This document shows positions 16,922 through 25,940 of a stretch of DNA of 64,000 nucleotides, in pieces. Source of the stretch: an uncultured Litoreibacter sp. (GTDB lineage Bacteria; Pseudomonadota; Alphaproteobacteria; Rhodobacterales; Rhodobacteraceae); contig CANNGL010000002.1 in assembly GCA_947504205.1 (NCBI GenBank), positions 310,001 through 374,000 of the forward strand, written 5' to 3'. The first letter of the stretch is position 1, and the number at the start of each line of letters is the position of its first letter. Both the position numbers and the translations under genes were made by a program. The notes beneath the pieces are model-generated. The model was not told the DNA's origin and did not search any database. It saw only the letters and a list, made by a program, of their open reading frames with translations.

Positions 16922-17812
16922 TCAGGTCTCTTTCGTGGTGTTCAACCGGACGCGCAGGCGCTTGATGCGTCTCGGATCGGCATCAACGATCTCGAATTGT
17001 GCGCCGGACGGGTGTTTGACCACTTCGCCACGCGCAGGAACACGACCGGATAGCATAAACACCAAACCACCGAGCGTATCGATTTCTTCGTCCATCTCAT
17101 CGTCAGACAGGCGCTGCCCGATCTCGGCCTCGAAATCCTCAAGCGGAGCGCGGGACTGAACGAGATAACATCCCGGCTTTTCGAGCTTCCACAAATCGGC
17201 TTCATCCACGTCATGTTCGTCTTCAATGTCGCCGATAACCTGTTCAATCAGATCCTCGATCGTCACAAGCCCGTCCACGCCACCATATTCGTCGATCACA
17301 AGCGCCATGTGTTTCCGCTCAGTCTGCATCTTGGTCAGAAGCACGCCAAGTGGCATCGAGGGCGGGACAAACAGAACCGGTCGCACCATCCGCTTGATCG
17401 AGAAGCGGCCCCCTTTGTTGCCGCCGCCTGTGCCGTTGAAGCCGTGTTTCAGCGCCAAATCCTTGAGGTGAATGAGGCCCACTGGCGTATCGAGCGTGTC
17501 ACGGTAGACCGGCAGACGCGTCAGACCGCTTTCGCGGAACACAGCAACCAGATCGGCCAGATTGGTACTTTCCGGTACCGACACAATCTCTGCCCGTGGG
17601 ACGGAGACGTCTTCCACCCGTTTGACACGTAGATTGCCAAGCCCAAGCCGCGGCATAGCGATGCCGTTGGCTGTGGTCTCAGCAGTTTCTGGCTCTGAGG
17701 TGAATGCCGCAGCCAGCCGTGCAAACAGGCCTGGTGCGGCGGTGGTCTCCGGAGGGTCCGGTTCTGGCGCGCGTTGCGCTGCGTCAGACGATCCGTCTTG
17801 AGTGTCGCCCAT
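16922..17812 (-). CDS. CorC/HlyC-type CBS-domain protein
   Basis: A 296-residue soluble protein with two CBS motifs (about 66-190, including VPRAEIVSVP and LVIDEYGGVDGLVTIEDL) and a C-terminal CorC_HlyC transporter-associated domain (about 205-292). It has no membrane part. Homologues are linked to magnesium/cobalt homeostasis or simply called hemolysin-like. It lies between ybeY and lnt, the usual order, and ends right at the lnt start. Confidence 0.92.
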   Translation of the reverse strand: MGDTQDGSSDAAQRAPEPDPPETTAAPGLFARLAAAFTSEPETAETTANGIAMPRLGLGNLRVKRVEDVSVPRAEIVSVPESTNLADLVAVFRESGLTRLPVYRDTLDTPVGLIHLKDLALKHGFNGTGGGNKGGRFSIKRMVRPVLFVPPSMPLGVLLTKMQTERKHMALVIDEYGGVDGLVTIEDLIEQVIGDIEDEHDVDEADLWKLEKPGCYLVQSRAPLEDFEAEIGQRLSDDEMDEEIDTLGGLVFMLSGRVPARGEVVKHPSGAQFEIVDADPRRIKRLRVRLNTTKET

Positions 17813-17841
17813 GGGGTGGCTTCAGGTCCTTTTTCAATTTC

Positions 17842-18354
17842 TCAAACCTGATATGGGTCCGAGATACCAAGTTTTGCAAGTATGCGGGACTCGAGCGCTT
17901 CCATCAAGGCGGCATCTTGATCATTTATGTGATCAAATCCCAACAAATGCAGAACACCGTGCACAAGTAAGTGGCTTATGTGATCCTCAAATCGCTTGCC
18001 TTGCTCGGCGGCTTCCTGCGCACAGGTCTCGTAAGCCAGCGCGATATCTCCCAATTCCGGCTCAGCCGCAGCCAAATTCGGACCTGCGCCCGGGTCTTTC
18101 GGCGCCAAATCAACAGAGGGCCAACTGAGCACATTGGTAGCATCTGGTTTGCCGCGAAACTCCGAGTTCAGGGCAGCTATCCGCGCATCATCGGCGGCCA
18201 ACAGGCTGACTTCAAAATCGCCCTCCAAGGCCAGTGCCTCGACAATTTCAATGCCTGCGCGGGCGCACAAATCGTCAAGCGCGCAGTCGGCCCACCGGTC
18301 GTCTTCGATGATCAGATCAAATTCCATGGTTTCGGGCGCTACAATGCTTGTCAT
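17842..18354 (-). CDS. ybeY: rRNA maturation endoribonuclease YbeY
   Basis: A 170-residue metalloprotein with the zinc motif HGVLHLLGFDH (H-x3-H-x5-H), the hallmark of YbeY, and the conserved LNSEFRGKPDATNVLSWP segment. It takes part in 16S rRNA 3' end processing and ribosome quality control. A second ATG at 18327 (MEFDLIIEDDRW) is an alternative start. Adjacent to phoH, as in most bacteria. Confidence 0.95.
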   Translation of the reverse strand: MTSIVAPETMEFDLIIEDDRWADCALDDLCARAGIEIVEALALEGDFEVSLLAADDARIAALNSEFRGKPDATNVLSWPSVDLAPKDPGAGPNLAAAEPELGDIALAYETCAQEAAEQGKRFEDHISHLLVHGVLHLLGFDHINDQDAALMEALESRILAKLGISDPYQV

Positions 18355-18384
18355 GCAAGGTCAACGACGGCTCAAGCGCCGCGC

Positions 18385-19395
18385 CTAGCCCGCGTTCTCG
18401 GCTTTCTCATACGCATCGATGATGCGCGCGACCAGCGGGTGCCGGACGACATCCTTAGATGTGAAATAGCTGAATGAAACGCCGGATACATTACTCAGCA
18501 GATCTTCGGCTTCGCGCAAACCCGATTTGACGCCGCGTGGCAGGTCCACCTGACTGCGATCTCCGGTGATCACCATGCGCGAGCCCTCACCCAGCCGGGT
18601 CAGGAACATTTTCATCTGCATGGTGGTGGCATTTTGTGCCTCATCAAGCACAACAAAGGCATTTGCCAGGGTGCGGCCCCGCATGAAGGCCAGTGGAGCG
18701 ATCTCTATGCGTTTGTCTTCGATCAGCTTTGCCACCTGCTTGCCGGGCAGGAAATCATTCAGAGCGTCATAGAGCGGCTGCATGTATGGATCGACCTTGT
18801 CTTTCATGTCTCCCGGCAGGAAACCGAGGCGCTCACCCGCTTCAACCGCGGGGCGCGACAGGATGATCTTGTCGACCTCACCCGTGAGAAACTTGGAGAC
18901 GCCGACCGCGACAGCCAGATAGGTTTTGCCGGTGCCTGCTGGCCCGATGCCGAAGCTCAGCTCATTCTTGAACAGCGCAGTCACATAGTCCTTTTGGGCG
19001 GGTGTGCGAGGTTCTACCGTCTTCTTGCGGGTTTTGATCTCGACCGTGCCACCGCGAAACATCTCGATCTGATCGCCGTCGCGCGTTCCTGTTCCCTTGT
19101 CCGAGCCGCCCATCCGAATTTCCGCATCGATGTCTGCTGCGCTGACCTCTTTGCCAGCCTCCAAGCGTACATAGAGAGCATTGAGCACGCGGGCGGCCTC
19201 AGGGCGCGCTTCGCCAAGGACGGCAAGCTGATTGCCGCGTCTGAGTATTTGGACGCCGAGCCGCTCTTCGATCTGGGCCAGATTGCGATCAAACTCACCG
19301 CAGAGGTCGATCAGCACCCTGTTATCCGGAAACTCCAGCAAAAGCTCGTGTTCGGGGTCCTCCGCGTTGGGCGGGGTCAGGGCACTGAATGTCAA
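18385..19395 (-). CDS. PhoH-like ATPase (YbeZ)
   Basis: A 336-residue PhoH-family ATPase. An N-terminal KH-like part (about 15-90) leads into the ATPase with Walker A GPAGTGKTYLA and Walker B FVVLDEAQNAT. It is genetically tied to YbeY and probably acts in rRNA processing. The frame opens further upstream, but the best start is a TTG at 19395-19393 with AGGAGA 6 nt before it. This would be an uncommon start codon. Confidence 0.93.
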   Translation of the reverse strand: MTFSALTPPNAEDPEHELLLEFPDNRVLIDLCGEFDRNLAQIEERLGVQILRRGNQLAVLGEARPEAARVLNALYVRLEAGKEVSAADIDAEIRMGGSDKGTGTRDGDQIEMFRGGTVEIKTRKKTVEPRTPAQKDYVTALFKNELSFGIGPAGTGKTYLAVAVGVSKFLTGEVDKIILSRPAVEAGERLGFLPGDMKDKVDPYMQPLYDALNDFLPGKQVAKLIEDKRIEIAPLAFMRGRTLANAFVVLDEAQNATTMQMKMFLTRLGEGSRMVITGDRSQVDLPRGVKSGLREAEDLLSNVSGVSFSYFTSKDVVRHPLVARIIDAYEKAENAG

Positions 19396-19507
19396 ATGTC
19401 TCTCCTGTCTGCGAGTCGGGTTTGATGGTGCCAAGCCCCACGGCCCAGCGCAAGCGCCCACTGGAAAAACTTCACGAATTCGTCACGAAAGAGCGCCCAG
19501 AACGAAC

Positions 19508-19540
19508 AAAGCCGTGGGACAATCCCACGGCTTTGTTTTT
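19508..19540. terminator. terminator between the small-protein pair and phoH
   Basis: Perfect 12-bp arms AAAGCCGTGGGA and TCCCACGGCTTT around a 3-nt loop, with GTTTTT on the plus side and GTTCGTT on the minus side. It lies downstream of the minus-strand lipoprotein gene and just before phoH, so phoH probably has its own promoter. Confidence 0.85.
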
Positions 19541-19561
19541 CGTATGAACCTGCCAAGGTTT

Positions 19562-19876
19562 CTAAACCGGATCAGCGATGCCAGAGCCGCCCTTGAATTC
19601 CCCTGTGGCATATCCGGGAGGTGCCGCGCCGGAACAAACCGGTTTGCCGGTTTTGGGGTGAAGCCGTGCTGACAGATATCCTTCGACACCGTCATCGATA
19701 ATCCAGTGGTCACATCCGCGGGGATCAACCCAGATACCGGCTTTCAGCTCGCTGAGGTTCTTCTTGTCATCGCCGCGGTCAAATGTCTTGTCGCCGCCGG
19801 CACCAGAGCCGAGGCCTTCGCATCCGGCCAGTGCCAGAGCGACCGCGCCAAATGTCACAAATTTCGAAATACTCAT
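19562..19876 (-). CDS. small lipoprotein, paralogue of the next gene
   Basis: A 104-residue product with a lipoprotein signal (MSISKFVTFGAVALALAGC; lipid-modified C19). It then has a short domain with WVDPRGCDHWIIDDGVEGY and GKPVC. The same pattern recurs in the neighbour at 19893-20216, so the pair arose by duplication. The two cysteines could form a disulfide in the periplasm. Family function unknown to me. An ATG 12 bp upstream is less suited to the signal peptide. Confidence 0.8.
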   Translation of the reverse strand: MSISKFVTFGAVALALAGCEGLGSGAGGDKTFDRGDDKKNLSELKAGIWVDPRGCDHWIIDDGVEGYLSARLHPKTGKPVCSGAAPPGYATGEFKGGSGIADPV

Positions 19877-19892
19877 CCTATCCCCCACTCGC

Positions 19893-20216
19893 TCAACGTT
19901 TCTTGATGCGATGGCAGACCGGTTTGCCGTCGCGTGTCACATGCGGGGTCATGTAGCCTTCCCAGCCGTCATCCATTACCCAGTGCTCACACCCATCTGG
20001 ATCGATCCAAATGGTCGGCTCGTAGCGTTCGGCGAGAAGCGTTGTCCGCCGTTTCACCTTGCTGTCGGGAAGATCGCCCTGCGTGTAGCCGTTTTTCGGC
20101 GTGAAAATATATGTTTGCTGTGCGGACGCAGTATCGGCTGATACAAACATTCCGGCCGCTATGACCGCAAATGCCTGAACCGCGCCGCAAACTGACGTCG
20201 TGATGTTAACTGACAC
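19893..20216 (-). CDS. small exported protein, paralogue of the adjacent lipoprotein
   Basis: A 107-residue product with a signal peptide (about 1-32, ending ASA) but no lipobox, followed by the domain shared with the neighbour: WIDPDGCEHWVMDDGWEGY and GKPVC, ending in a basic tail (HRIKKR). It starts about 210 bp downstream of miaB on the same strand and lies 16 bp before the lipoprotein gene. Function unknown. The WxDPxGCxHWxxDDGxEGY signature is clear enough to search for. Confidence 0.78.
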   Translation of the reverse strand: MSVNITTSVCGAVQAFAVIAAGMFVSADTASAQQTYIFTPKNGYTQGDLPDSKVKRRTTLLAERYEPTIWIDPDGCEHWVMDDGWEGYMTPHVTRDGKPVCHRIKKR

Positions 20217-20292
20217 CGCCCTGATCCTTTGCCTGTTGCGCTTTGTTTATGTCGCGTGGCCCAAATACCCTTCAGGACACACCTACGCATTG

Positions 20293-20425
20293 TGTGGATA
20301 ACTCTAACAAGTTTGCGAGTTATTGAAAGGCTTTTCTGCCATATATAGTAGTAAAACACCAGATATCGGCCGATGGATCAATTCGTTCGCGGTATGTGGA
20401 TAAGCTGTTAATAACCTGTGGATCG
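20293..20425. promoter_or_regulatory. AT-rich intergenic region with DnaA-box-like 9-mers
   Basis: Two exact copies of TGTGGATAA (20293-20301 and 20395-20403), the complement of the DnaA box TTATCCACA, and a weaker third copy (TGTGGATCG, 20417-20425) all face the same way and flank an AT-rich stretch (ATATATAGTAGTAAAA). The region lies between miaB and the small exported gene. It may be a DnaA-controlled promoter or, less likely, part of an origin. Confidence 0.5.
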
Positions 20426-20427
20426 AC

Positions 20428-21747
20428 TTAGGCTGTGACTGCCGCCAGTTCGCCTGCAAGCGAGTTCGTCACGCTCTCGGTGATGCGCACCGGCTGAATT
20501 GTTCCGATCATCTGATCTGGCGCAGTTACATGAACCGCGTGCAGATAGTCGGACTTGCCGATGAGCTGGCCGTCTTTTCGACCCTGCTTTTCAAACAAGA
20601 CATTCACCTGACGCCCAACCATAGCGTCCTGCGTGTCGCGTTGCTGCCGTGTCAGTAATGCCTGAAGCTCATGCAGGCGGGCTTGTGCCAACGCGGGGTC
20701 CACTTCTGCCTTTTCGGCGGCGGGGGTTCCGGGCCGCGCCGAATAGCGGAACGAATAGGCCTGCCCGTAGCCGACACGCTCGACGAGATCCAATGTGTCG
20801 GCAAAGTCCTGATCGGTCTCGCCCGGAAAGCCGACGATGAAGTCTCCTGATAGCATCAGGTCGGGCCGCGCGGCGCGAATGCGGTCAATCAGGCGGAAAT
20901 AGTCATCGCGGGTGTGCTTCCTGTTCATCGCCTTGAGGATCCGGTCGCTGCCAGACTGCACCGGCAGGTGCAGATAAGGCATCAGTTTTTCGCATGTGCC
21001 ATGGGCGTCGATCAGTGCGTCATCCATATCGTTGGGATGCGATGTGGTGAACCGAATACGATCCAGCCCATCAATCTCTGACAAATCCCAAATCAGACCA
21101 GCCAACCCTTTGTCATGGCCATGATAGGCGTTCACGTTCTGCCCCAACAGGGTCACTTCGCGCACCCCCCGCTCAACCAGATCGCGTGCTTCGCGCAACA
21201 AACGCTCTGCCGGGCGCGACACCTCGGCGCCACGCGTATAAGGCACCACGCAAAAAGCACAGAACTTGTCGCACCCCTCCTGCACGGTCAAAAACGCGGT
21301 TGGTCCGCGTTTCGGCAAGGGGCGCTTCGGCAGATGCTCGAACTTGTCTTCCTCCGGGAAATCAGTGTCGAGCGCTGGCACACCCTGATCAACCTTTGCC
21401 ATCAAATCAGGCAAACGGTGATAGGTTTGTGGCCCGACGACCAAATCGACCAGAGGCTGACGGCGCATGATCTCTTCGCCTTCGGCTTGGGCCACACAGC
21501 CCGCGACCCCAATCTTAAGGTCTGGTTTGTCGTCTTTCAGTGGGCGCAGTCGGCCCAATTCAGAATAGACTTTCTCGGCGGCCTTCTCACGGATGTGACA
21601 GGTGTTGAGCAAGATCATATCGGCTTCGGTCATATCGCCGGTTTCTTCATAACCCGATGCGCCCAAAGCCTCGGCCATGCGCTCACTGTCATAGACATTC
21701 ATCTGGCACCCATAGGTCTTGATGAACAGCTTCTTGGGGGCGGACAT
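20428..21747 (-). CDS. miaB: tRNA-2-methylthio-N6-dimethylallyladenosine synthase
   Basis: A 439-residue radical-SAM methylthiotransferase that modifies A37 of tRNAs reading UNN codons. The N-terminal domain has the three cluster cysteines ([25 protein letters not shown]). The radical SAM motif is [12 protein letters not shown], and a C-terminal TRAM domain covers about 370-435. It heads the miaB-phoH-ybeY-corC-lnt series, here interrupted by two small exported proteins. Confidence 0.97.
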   Translation of the reverse strand: MSAPKKLFIKTYGCQMNVYDSERMAEALGASGYEETGDMTEADMILLNTCHIREKAAEKVYSELGRLRPLKDDKPDLKIGVAGCVAQAEGEEIMRRQPLVDLVVGPQTYHRLPDLMAKVDQGVPALDTDFPEEDKFEHLPKRPLPKRGPTAFLTVQEGCDKFCAFCVVPYTRGAEVSRPAERLLREARDLVERGVREVTLLGQNVNAYHGHDKGLAGLIWDLSEIDGLDRIRFTTSHPNDMDDALIDAHGTCEKLMPYLHLPVQSGSDRILKAMNRKHTRDDYFRLIDRIRAARPDLMLSGDFIVGFPGETDQDFADTLDLVERVGYGQAYSFRYSARPGTPAAEKAEVDPALAQARLHELQALLTRQQRDTQDAMVGRQVNVLFEKQGRKDGQLIGKSDYLHAVHVTAPDQMIGTIQPVRITESVTNSLAGELAAVTA

Positions 21748-21899
21748 GCCGGTTCCTCGCGCGGGTTAAAGATCACGGGCTGCAATAGACCATGGTCGGA
21801 GGCCATGCAACGGAGCTGAGGCTTGCAAATTGGCCTTGGGTAGAGGAATTTAAACCAAACCGTGATGTAAGCGGACCCCAGATCGGCACATGAGGCCCC

Positions 21900-22757
21900 A
21901 TGCAGTATTCATCGCTGTCGCAATTTGCCGGACAGGCGCGCCAGAAGCTGACGCCAAAGGGGCCATACGCGATCGTTCTGCTTGAGGATGATGTCGAAGT
22001 CAGCAGTACAATCTCTCACGTGCAAGATCTTGGCTTTGCGGACATCATCGTTGCCGGAAACCCGGAACTGCACCCGGACCACGATGGCCTGCATTGCATA
22101 GCCCATGATATGCACAGTACACAGGCGTGTGCTGAAGTGGTGAATACAGTGATTGCCGCCTGCCCCGATGTGTGGCTGCATTACTGCTATAACGCGGAAT
22201 ATCTGTATTTTCCTTTCTGTGAAACCCGCACCGTCAAGGAGATGGTCGCCTTCAACACAGAAGAACGGCGCTACAGTATTCTGACCTTTGTGGTCGACCT
22301 CTATTCCAACGATCTGGGACAGTTCCCCAATGCGGTTTCGCGAGAGACGGCACATCTTGATAAGTCAGGGTATTACGCGCTGGCGCGCAAATCCGAGGAC
22401 GGGCATTTGCTGGAGCGGCAGTTGGATTTCTTTGGTGGGTTGCGCTGGCGGTTCGAGGAACACGTGCCTTGGCAAAGACGCCGCATTGATCGGGTCAGTC
22501 TGTTTAGGGCGGTGCCCGGACTTACACTGCGCGACGATCACACGTTCAGCATCGAGGAATACAACACTTATGCTTGCGCCTGGCATCACAACATAACGGC
22601 TACGCTGTGCTCTTTCCGAACCGCAAAAGCGCTGATGACAAACCCCGGATCAATGTATGCCATTCCCCATTTCTGGTGGAATAACTCGCAGAAATTCGAG
22701 TGGAATTCGAGCCAGCTCCTGGAATTGGGCCTTATGGAGCCCGGCCAATGGTTTTGA
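21900..22757 (+). CDS. hypothetical protein, possibly glycosyltransferase-like
   Basis: A 285-residue soluble protein. The start (YAIVLLEDDVEVSSTISHVQDLGFADIIVAGNPEL) resembles the nucleotide-binding beginning of GT-A family 2 glycosyltransferases, with LEDD as a possible acidic motif. The rest is rich in aromatic residues and contains ETRTVKEMVAFN and YACAWHHNITATLC. I cannot place it firmly. It is a single gene with no signal peptide or membrane segment. Confidence 0.7.
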   Translation: MQYSSLSQFAGQARQKLTPKGPYAIVLLEDDVEVSSTISHVQDLGFADIIVAGNPELHPDHDGLHCIAHDMHSTQACAEVVNTVIAACPDVWLHYCYNAEYLYFPFCETRTVKEMVAFNTEERRYSILTFVVDLYSNDLGQFPNAVSRETAHLDKSGYYALARKSEDGHLLERQLDFFGGLRWRFEEHVPWQRRRIDRVSLFRAVPGLTLRDDHTFSIEEYNTYACAWHHNITATLCSFRTAKALMTNPGSMYAIPHFWWNNSQKFEWNSSQLLELGLMEPGQWF

Positions 22758-23043
22758 GCGTTAGCCGAGAGTAGCGCTTTAGCGTATCGTGCAAATTCTA
22801 CCGCTCGCAGTTCGCGCGGATCGAGCCTTTTCGCTGAGGCTTTGTCGAAAATGCCACCCTCCCAAATTTTTCCCCGCAGCAGACAACTTTCTGTCTATAT
22901 TCTTCGCCATTTTTAGATCACAGTTTCGTGAGAAGTCGTGATATGCGGCGTCTCTGAAAAGCGACATTGCTCCCGAATTTTCGTGAGCGTACGAAAGATA
23001 AAGTAAATTAAATTAGCGTGTTAAACGGTATCTGGAGTTAACC

Positions 23044-24282
23044 ATGACCTTACGAAAGAAGATCACAAATCTTGCACTTGCTACCTGTTTCGCCGGGATT
23101 ACAGCACCTGCACAGGCTGACGAAGCCACCTCGCAAGGGTTTGTGTCGACATCGTTGAGCTATTCGCAAGACATGTTCGACCGGCAGGAGAATGTTACCA
23201 ACAAGATTGCAGTCGCGCTGCGAGCACGCCAATCGGGTGCTCTTGCCACCAACCGGCTTTACTTTGGCGGCCGCTTCATCGGAACCGGCATTGCTGAACG
23301 GACAAATACACCCGGAAAATTCCCGATCATCTCGCGGCTTCCGCCATCTCATACATCGGGCACATCCGATACCTATTTTGTGGTTAACGATCTGTCGGTC
23401 AATGCCACGCTGGCATTGCCGTATCTCACAGCTTTCGTTCAAGGCGAATACACAGAGGTGGAATATCCCGGGCAGGATGACAAACAAATCCGCAAGTTCT
23501 GGGCTGTTCTGGGCGACCTGAACGTGGCGCCATATTATCTTGCTGTCGGGCGCAAGACCGTCAATTTCGGTAATTTCGACACCTATGCGCCCTTTACCCA
23601 TAGCTATAACAGCCACTATTTCTGGGCGCAGTCGCGCAATGTTCTGGTGGAGTTCGGGTACGTCACCGACAACACAGAGTTGGCCTTCACATTGCTTCCG
23701 GCACATAGGGGGCTTCGCGTGTTGAGCAGCCCCAACAATGACGGCGAGTTCAACAACTTTGCCTTCAACGCCTCACACAAGTTCAAGCTGCAGAACGATA
23801 TGACGCTGAAGCTGGGAGGCGGGTATCTGCGTGGCACGATCTATGACAGTCTTATTGCGCATCACCCGCCTGGCATGGGTTCTACGCGCGATTGGAATGG
23901 GGCCTACGATATCAACGCAACGCTGAGTGGGCGCAATTTCGACCTGATGGCCGAGTTCACCAAGACCGAGGAAACCTGGCCTGCCACAGGGCACAAGGTG
24001 AGCGCCCTGACCGTACAGGGGCGGTATCGCACCGAACTGATCGGACGCCCTGTGACATATTCCCTGACGCTTGGACGCGGCAAACAAGGTGCTTCGGGGA
24101 CGGAGTGGGAAAAGATGGATCAGGCCATCTTGGGTCTGGAGATGGATGTCTCCAAGAACATGACTTTTGGGCTGGAATACATGTATAACGATGGCTTCGT
24201 GCCGCTGATCCTGCCCAGAATTACCGCAGATGCCGGCGTCAAGTCACACAGTTTGATTGCCGGTGTGCAGCTGACGTTTTGA
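23044..24282 (+). CDS. LbtU-type outer membrane siderophore porin
   Basis: A 412-residue product with a signal peptide (about 1-25, ending AQADE) and alternating beta strands, ending in a C-terminal Phe (GVQLTF) as expected for an outer-membrane barrel. The pattern (NRLYFGGRFIG, AVLGDLNVAPYYLAVGRKTVNFGNFDTY) fits the LbtU family, whose Legionella member takes up legiobactin without TonB. TGGAG precedes the ATG. The 286 bp upstream hold no gene. The transported substrate here is unknown. Confidence 0.75.
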   Translation: MTLRKKITNLALATCFAGITAPAQADEATSQGFVSTSLSYSQDMFDRQENVTNKIAVALRARQSGALATNRLYFGGRFIGTGIAERTNTPGKFPIISRLPPSHTSGTSDTYFVVNDLSVNATLALPYLTAFVQGEYTEVEYPGQDDKQIRKFWAVLGDLNVAPYYLAVGRKTVNFGNFDTYAPFTHSYNSHYFWAQSRNVLVEFGYVTDNTELAFTLLPAHRGLRVLSSPNNDGEFNNFAFNASHKFKLQNDMTLKLGGGYLRGTIYDSLIAHHPPGMGSTRDWNGAYDINATLSGRNFDLMAEFTKTEETWPATGHKVSALTVQGRYRTELIGRPVTYSLTLGRGKQGASGTEWEKMDQAILGLEMDVSKNMTFGLEYMYNDGFVPLILPRITADAGVKSHSLIAGVQLTF

Positions 24283-24295
24283 TCAGGCTATGAAA

Positions 24296-24329
24296 AACGC
24301 GGCCCCGATCCAGGGCCGCGTTCTCTTTT
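24296..24329 (+). terminator. terminator after the LbtU-type gene
   Basis: Perfect 10-bp arms AACGCGGCCC (24296-24305) and GGGCCGCGTT (24313-24322) followed by CTCTTTT. It sits 14 bp after the stop codon and also faces the end of hsp20 on the other strand. Confidence 0.88.
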
Positions 24330-24347
24330 GTCTAGCTCTCAGTGAAT

Positions 24348-24803
24348 TCAGGCTTCAATAGCCTTGGCTTCCAGAGTTTTGGCGCCAGCAATTTCGATCG
24401 TGCGTGGTTTCAGCGCCTCAGGCACCTCTCGCAGCAGATCGATATGGAGCATTCCGTCGGCATGGGACGCGCCGGATACGCGCACGTGATCTGCCAAATG
24501 GAAGCTCTTCTGGAAGGCGCGGGTCGCGATGCCGCGATGCAGATAGGTTTTGTCGTCGTCAGCTTCCGCTTTCTTGGCTGAAATGACCAAGGCATTTTCG
24601 CGCTGCTCGACTGTCAAATCGCCTTCCGAAAAGCCTGCGACAGCCACCGAGATCCGGTAAGCGTCGTCATCGGTCTTTTCGATATTGTAAGGTGGGTAGG
24701 TTGAGCTGCTGACATCATTGGTCATAACCCGATCCATCAGATCAGCGACGCGGTCAAAGCCAACGGTTGCACGATAAAGTGGTGAAAAATCATAAGCACG
24801 CAT
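24348..24803 (-). CDS. small heat-shock protein (Hsp20/IbpA type)
   Basis: A 151-residue alpha-crystallin chaperone. The start MRAYDFSPLYRATVGFDRV and the NIEKTDDDAYRISVAVAGF strand are typical of class A bacterial IbpA-like proteins. The alpha-crystallin domain covers about 35-125, and the C-terminal tail carries the I-x-I type motif (RTIEIAG). It holds unfolded proteins during heat stress. Start at 24803 rather than the ATG 15 bp upstream, because that ATG overlaps the GAGGA ribosome-binding site held in the thermometer hairpin. Confidence 0.93.
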   Translation of the reverse strand: MRAYDFSPLYRATVGFDRVADLMDRVMTNDVSSSTYPPYNIEKTDDDAYRISVAVAGFSEGDLTVEQRENALVISAKKAEADDDKTYLHRGIATRAFQKSFHLADHVRVSGASHADGMLHIDLLREVPEALKPRTIEIAGAKTLEAKAIEA

Positions 24804-24902
24804 AGGTATCATCCTCATTCAAGCAATGGTTGCGTTTGTGTATCGGCCTTCCATCTGGACAGGCCTGTTGTTAAGCATTCAGACCCATGTTTGGCGTCTG
24901 AA
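24804..24902 (-). promoter_or_regulatory. ROSE-like RNA thermometer in the hsp20 leader
   Basis: On the minus strand the leader folds into three hairpins. The first has perfect 7-bp arms (TTCAGAC/GTCTGAA, 24902-24878), the second has GGCCT/AGGCC arms (24865-24845), and the last pairs TTGCT (24826-24822) with the AGGAT of the ribosome-binding site (24815-24811). The TTGCT...AGGA pairing with a G-G mismatch is the signature of ROSE elements of alphaproteobacterial small heat-shock genes. Opening at high temperature would expose the site. Confidence 0.6.
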
Positions 24903-24939
24903 CACAGCAGATGTGGGATGACATTCAGAACATTTCAAG

Positions 24940-24960
24940 ACCTGAAACTTCAGGTTTTTC
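24940..24960. terminator. short hairpin with T run between protease and hsp20
   Basis: Arms ACCTGAA (24940-24946) and TTCAGGT (24949-24955) are followed by TTTTC on the plus strand. The neighbouring genes are on the minus strand, where it could still end the protease transcript, though without a T tract on that side. Confidence 0.4.
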
Positions 24961-25057
24961 GGGTGGTTCTGACGCAGTTCGTTTGAGGCTATGTACCTGA
25001 AACGCGGCTGCCGGAGGCAGGCGCAAATATCGTGGGTGCCGCAGGAACTCCGGTCTG

Positions 25058-25879
25058 TCAGGGCTTGATAAAGCGCGCGCCGGAGACCGACTTCTTCCCC
25101 AGCTCAAGCCGCCTTATCTGTGGCTTGGCACGTCTGAACACGCCGTCACTGCGTTCACGGATATCCAGAAGCTCGCTCAACCGATGGTGGAGGCCCGCGG
25201 TCAGAGACACCTTTCGGGTCTCCAGATGAGCTTTGGCTGAAACGACGGCCATCACCTTTGGCACCCCATCTTCCATCAGGAAAACCGGCGCTCCGGACGA
25301 GCCGAAATCAACATCGCAACTTGTAACATAGACGCTGGCGCTGCGATCGAGCACATGACAGACGCGTTGAATTGACGGTGCGTCCGATCTGTCGCGCGCA
25401 TAGGAAACCACGCGCACTTCATCGGAGTAGACGGGCTTGATGATCGTCTTGAATGGTCGAATACGAGGGTGACGGATCGGGCTGTCCAGTTCGATCAAGG
25501 CAAGATCGCTGGCAACACGGGATTCGTCCTTGGGTGCGCCAAAGTTGTAGTCCGGATGGATAATTGACCGTCTGATGCGGCGCTGCGCTTCGGCGCGCCC
25601 GCCTGAAAAGCCTGCGAGAAACTCGATCTTGGCGTCGTCTTCACGCACACCAGTTCGGGGATTGAACAGGCAATGAGCGGCAGTCAGTACCAGATCAGGC
25701 GCGATCAGCGTTCCAGTGCAAAACGAACCACGCCCTATGTTCAGCTTGCCGACACCTTGCCAGCCACGCGTGCCGTTGAGGGAATTGAGCTTCTTCAGCC
25801 CCGTGGCCTCTGCCGAAAAGGTAGCAGATGGCGCGATTAGGAAAACAGCCGCCAAAAGGGCGGCGAGAACGGGCCGCAT
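25058..25879 (-). CDS. secreted trypsin-like serine protease
   Basis: A 273-residue S1-family protein with a signal peptide (about 1-24, ending FSAEA). The catalytic His is in VLTAAHC, Asp in SDLALIEL and Ser in FGSSGAPVF (a GSSGAP variant of the usual GDSGGP). Two cysteines in CHVLDRSASVYVTSC probably pair. It acts in the periplasm or outside the cell. Start at 25879 is preceded by GGAGA; the ATG 15 bp upstream is poorer. A single gene between hsp20 and glcF. Confidence 0.88.
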   Translation of the reverse strand: MRPVLAALLAAVFLIAPSATFSAEATGLKKLNSLNGTRGWQGVGKLNIGRGSFCTGTLIAPDLVLTAAHCLFNPRTGVREDDAKIEFLAGFSGGRAEAQRRIRRSIIHPDYNFGAPKDESRVASDLALIELDSPIRHPRIRPFKTIIKPVYSDEVRVVSYARDRSDAPSIQRVCHVLDRSASVYVTSCDVDFGSSGAPVFLMEDGVPKVMAVVSAKAHLETRKVSLTAGLHHRLSELLDIRERSDGVFRRAKPQIRRLELGKKSVSGARFIKP

Positions 25880-25940
25880 AAAGGTCTCCAACACAGTTAA
25901 TTCAAATCGCTAGAGCGGTTTTGCGGCGAAAATGCGGCGT

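Noticed and set aside
22758-23043. Possible small gene or RNA before the LbtU-type gene
   Set aside because: No frame with a ribosome-binding site and no strong fold was seen. Treated as promoter and leader only.
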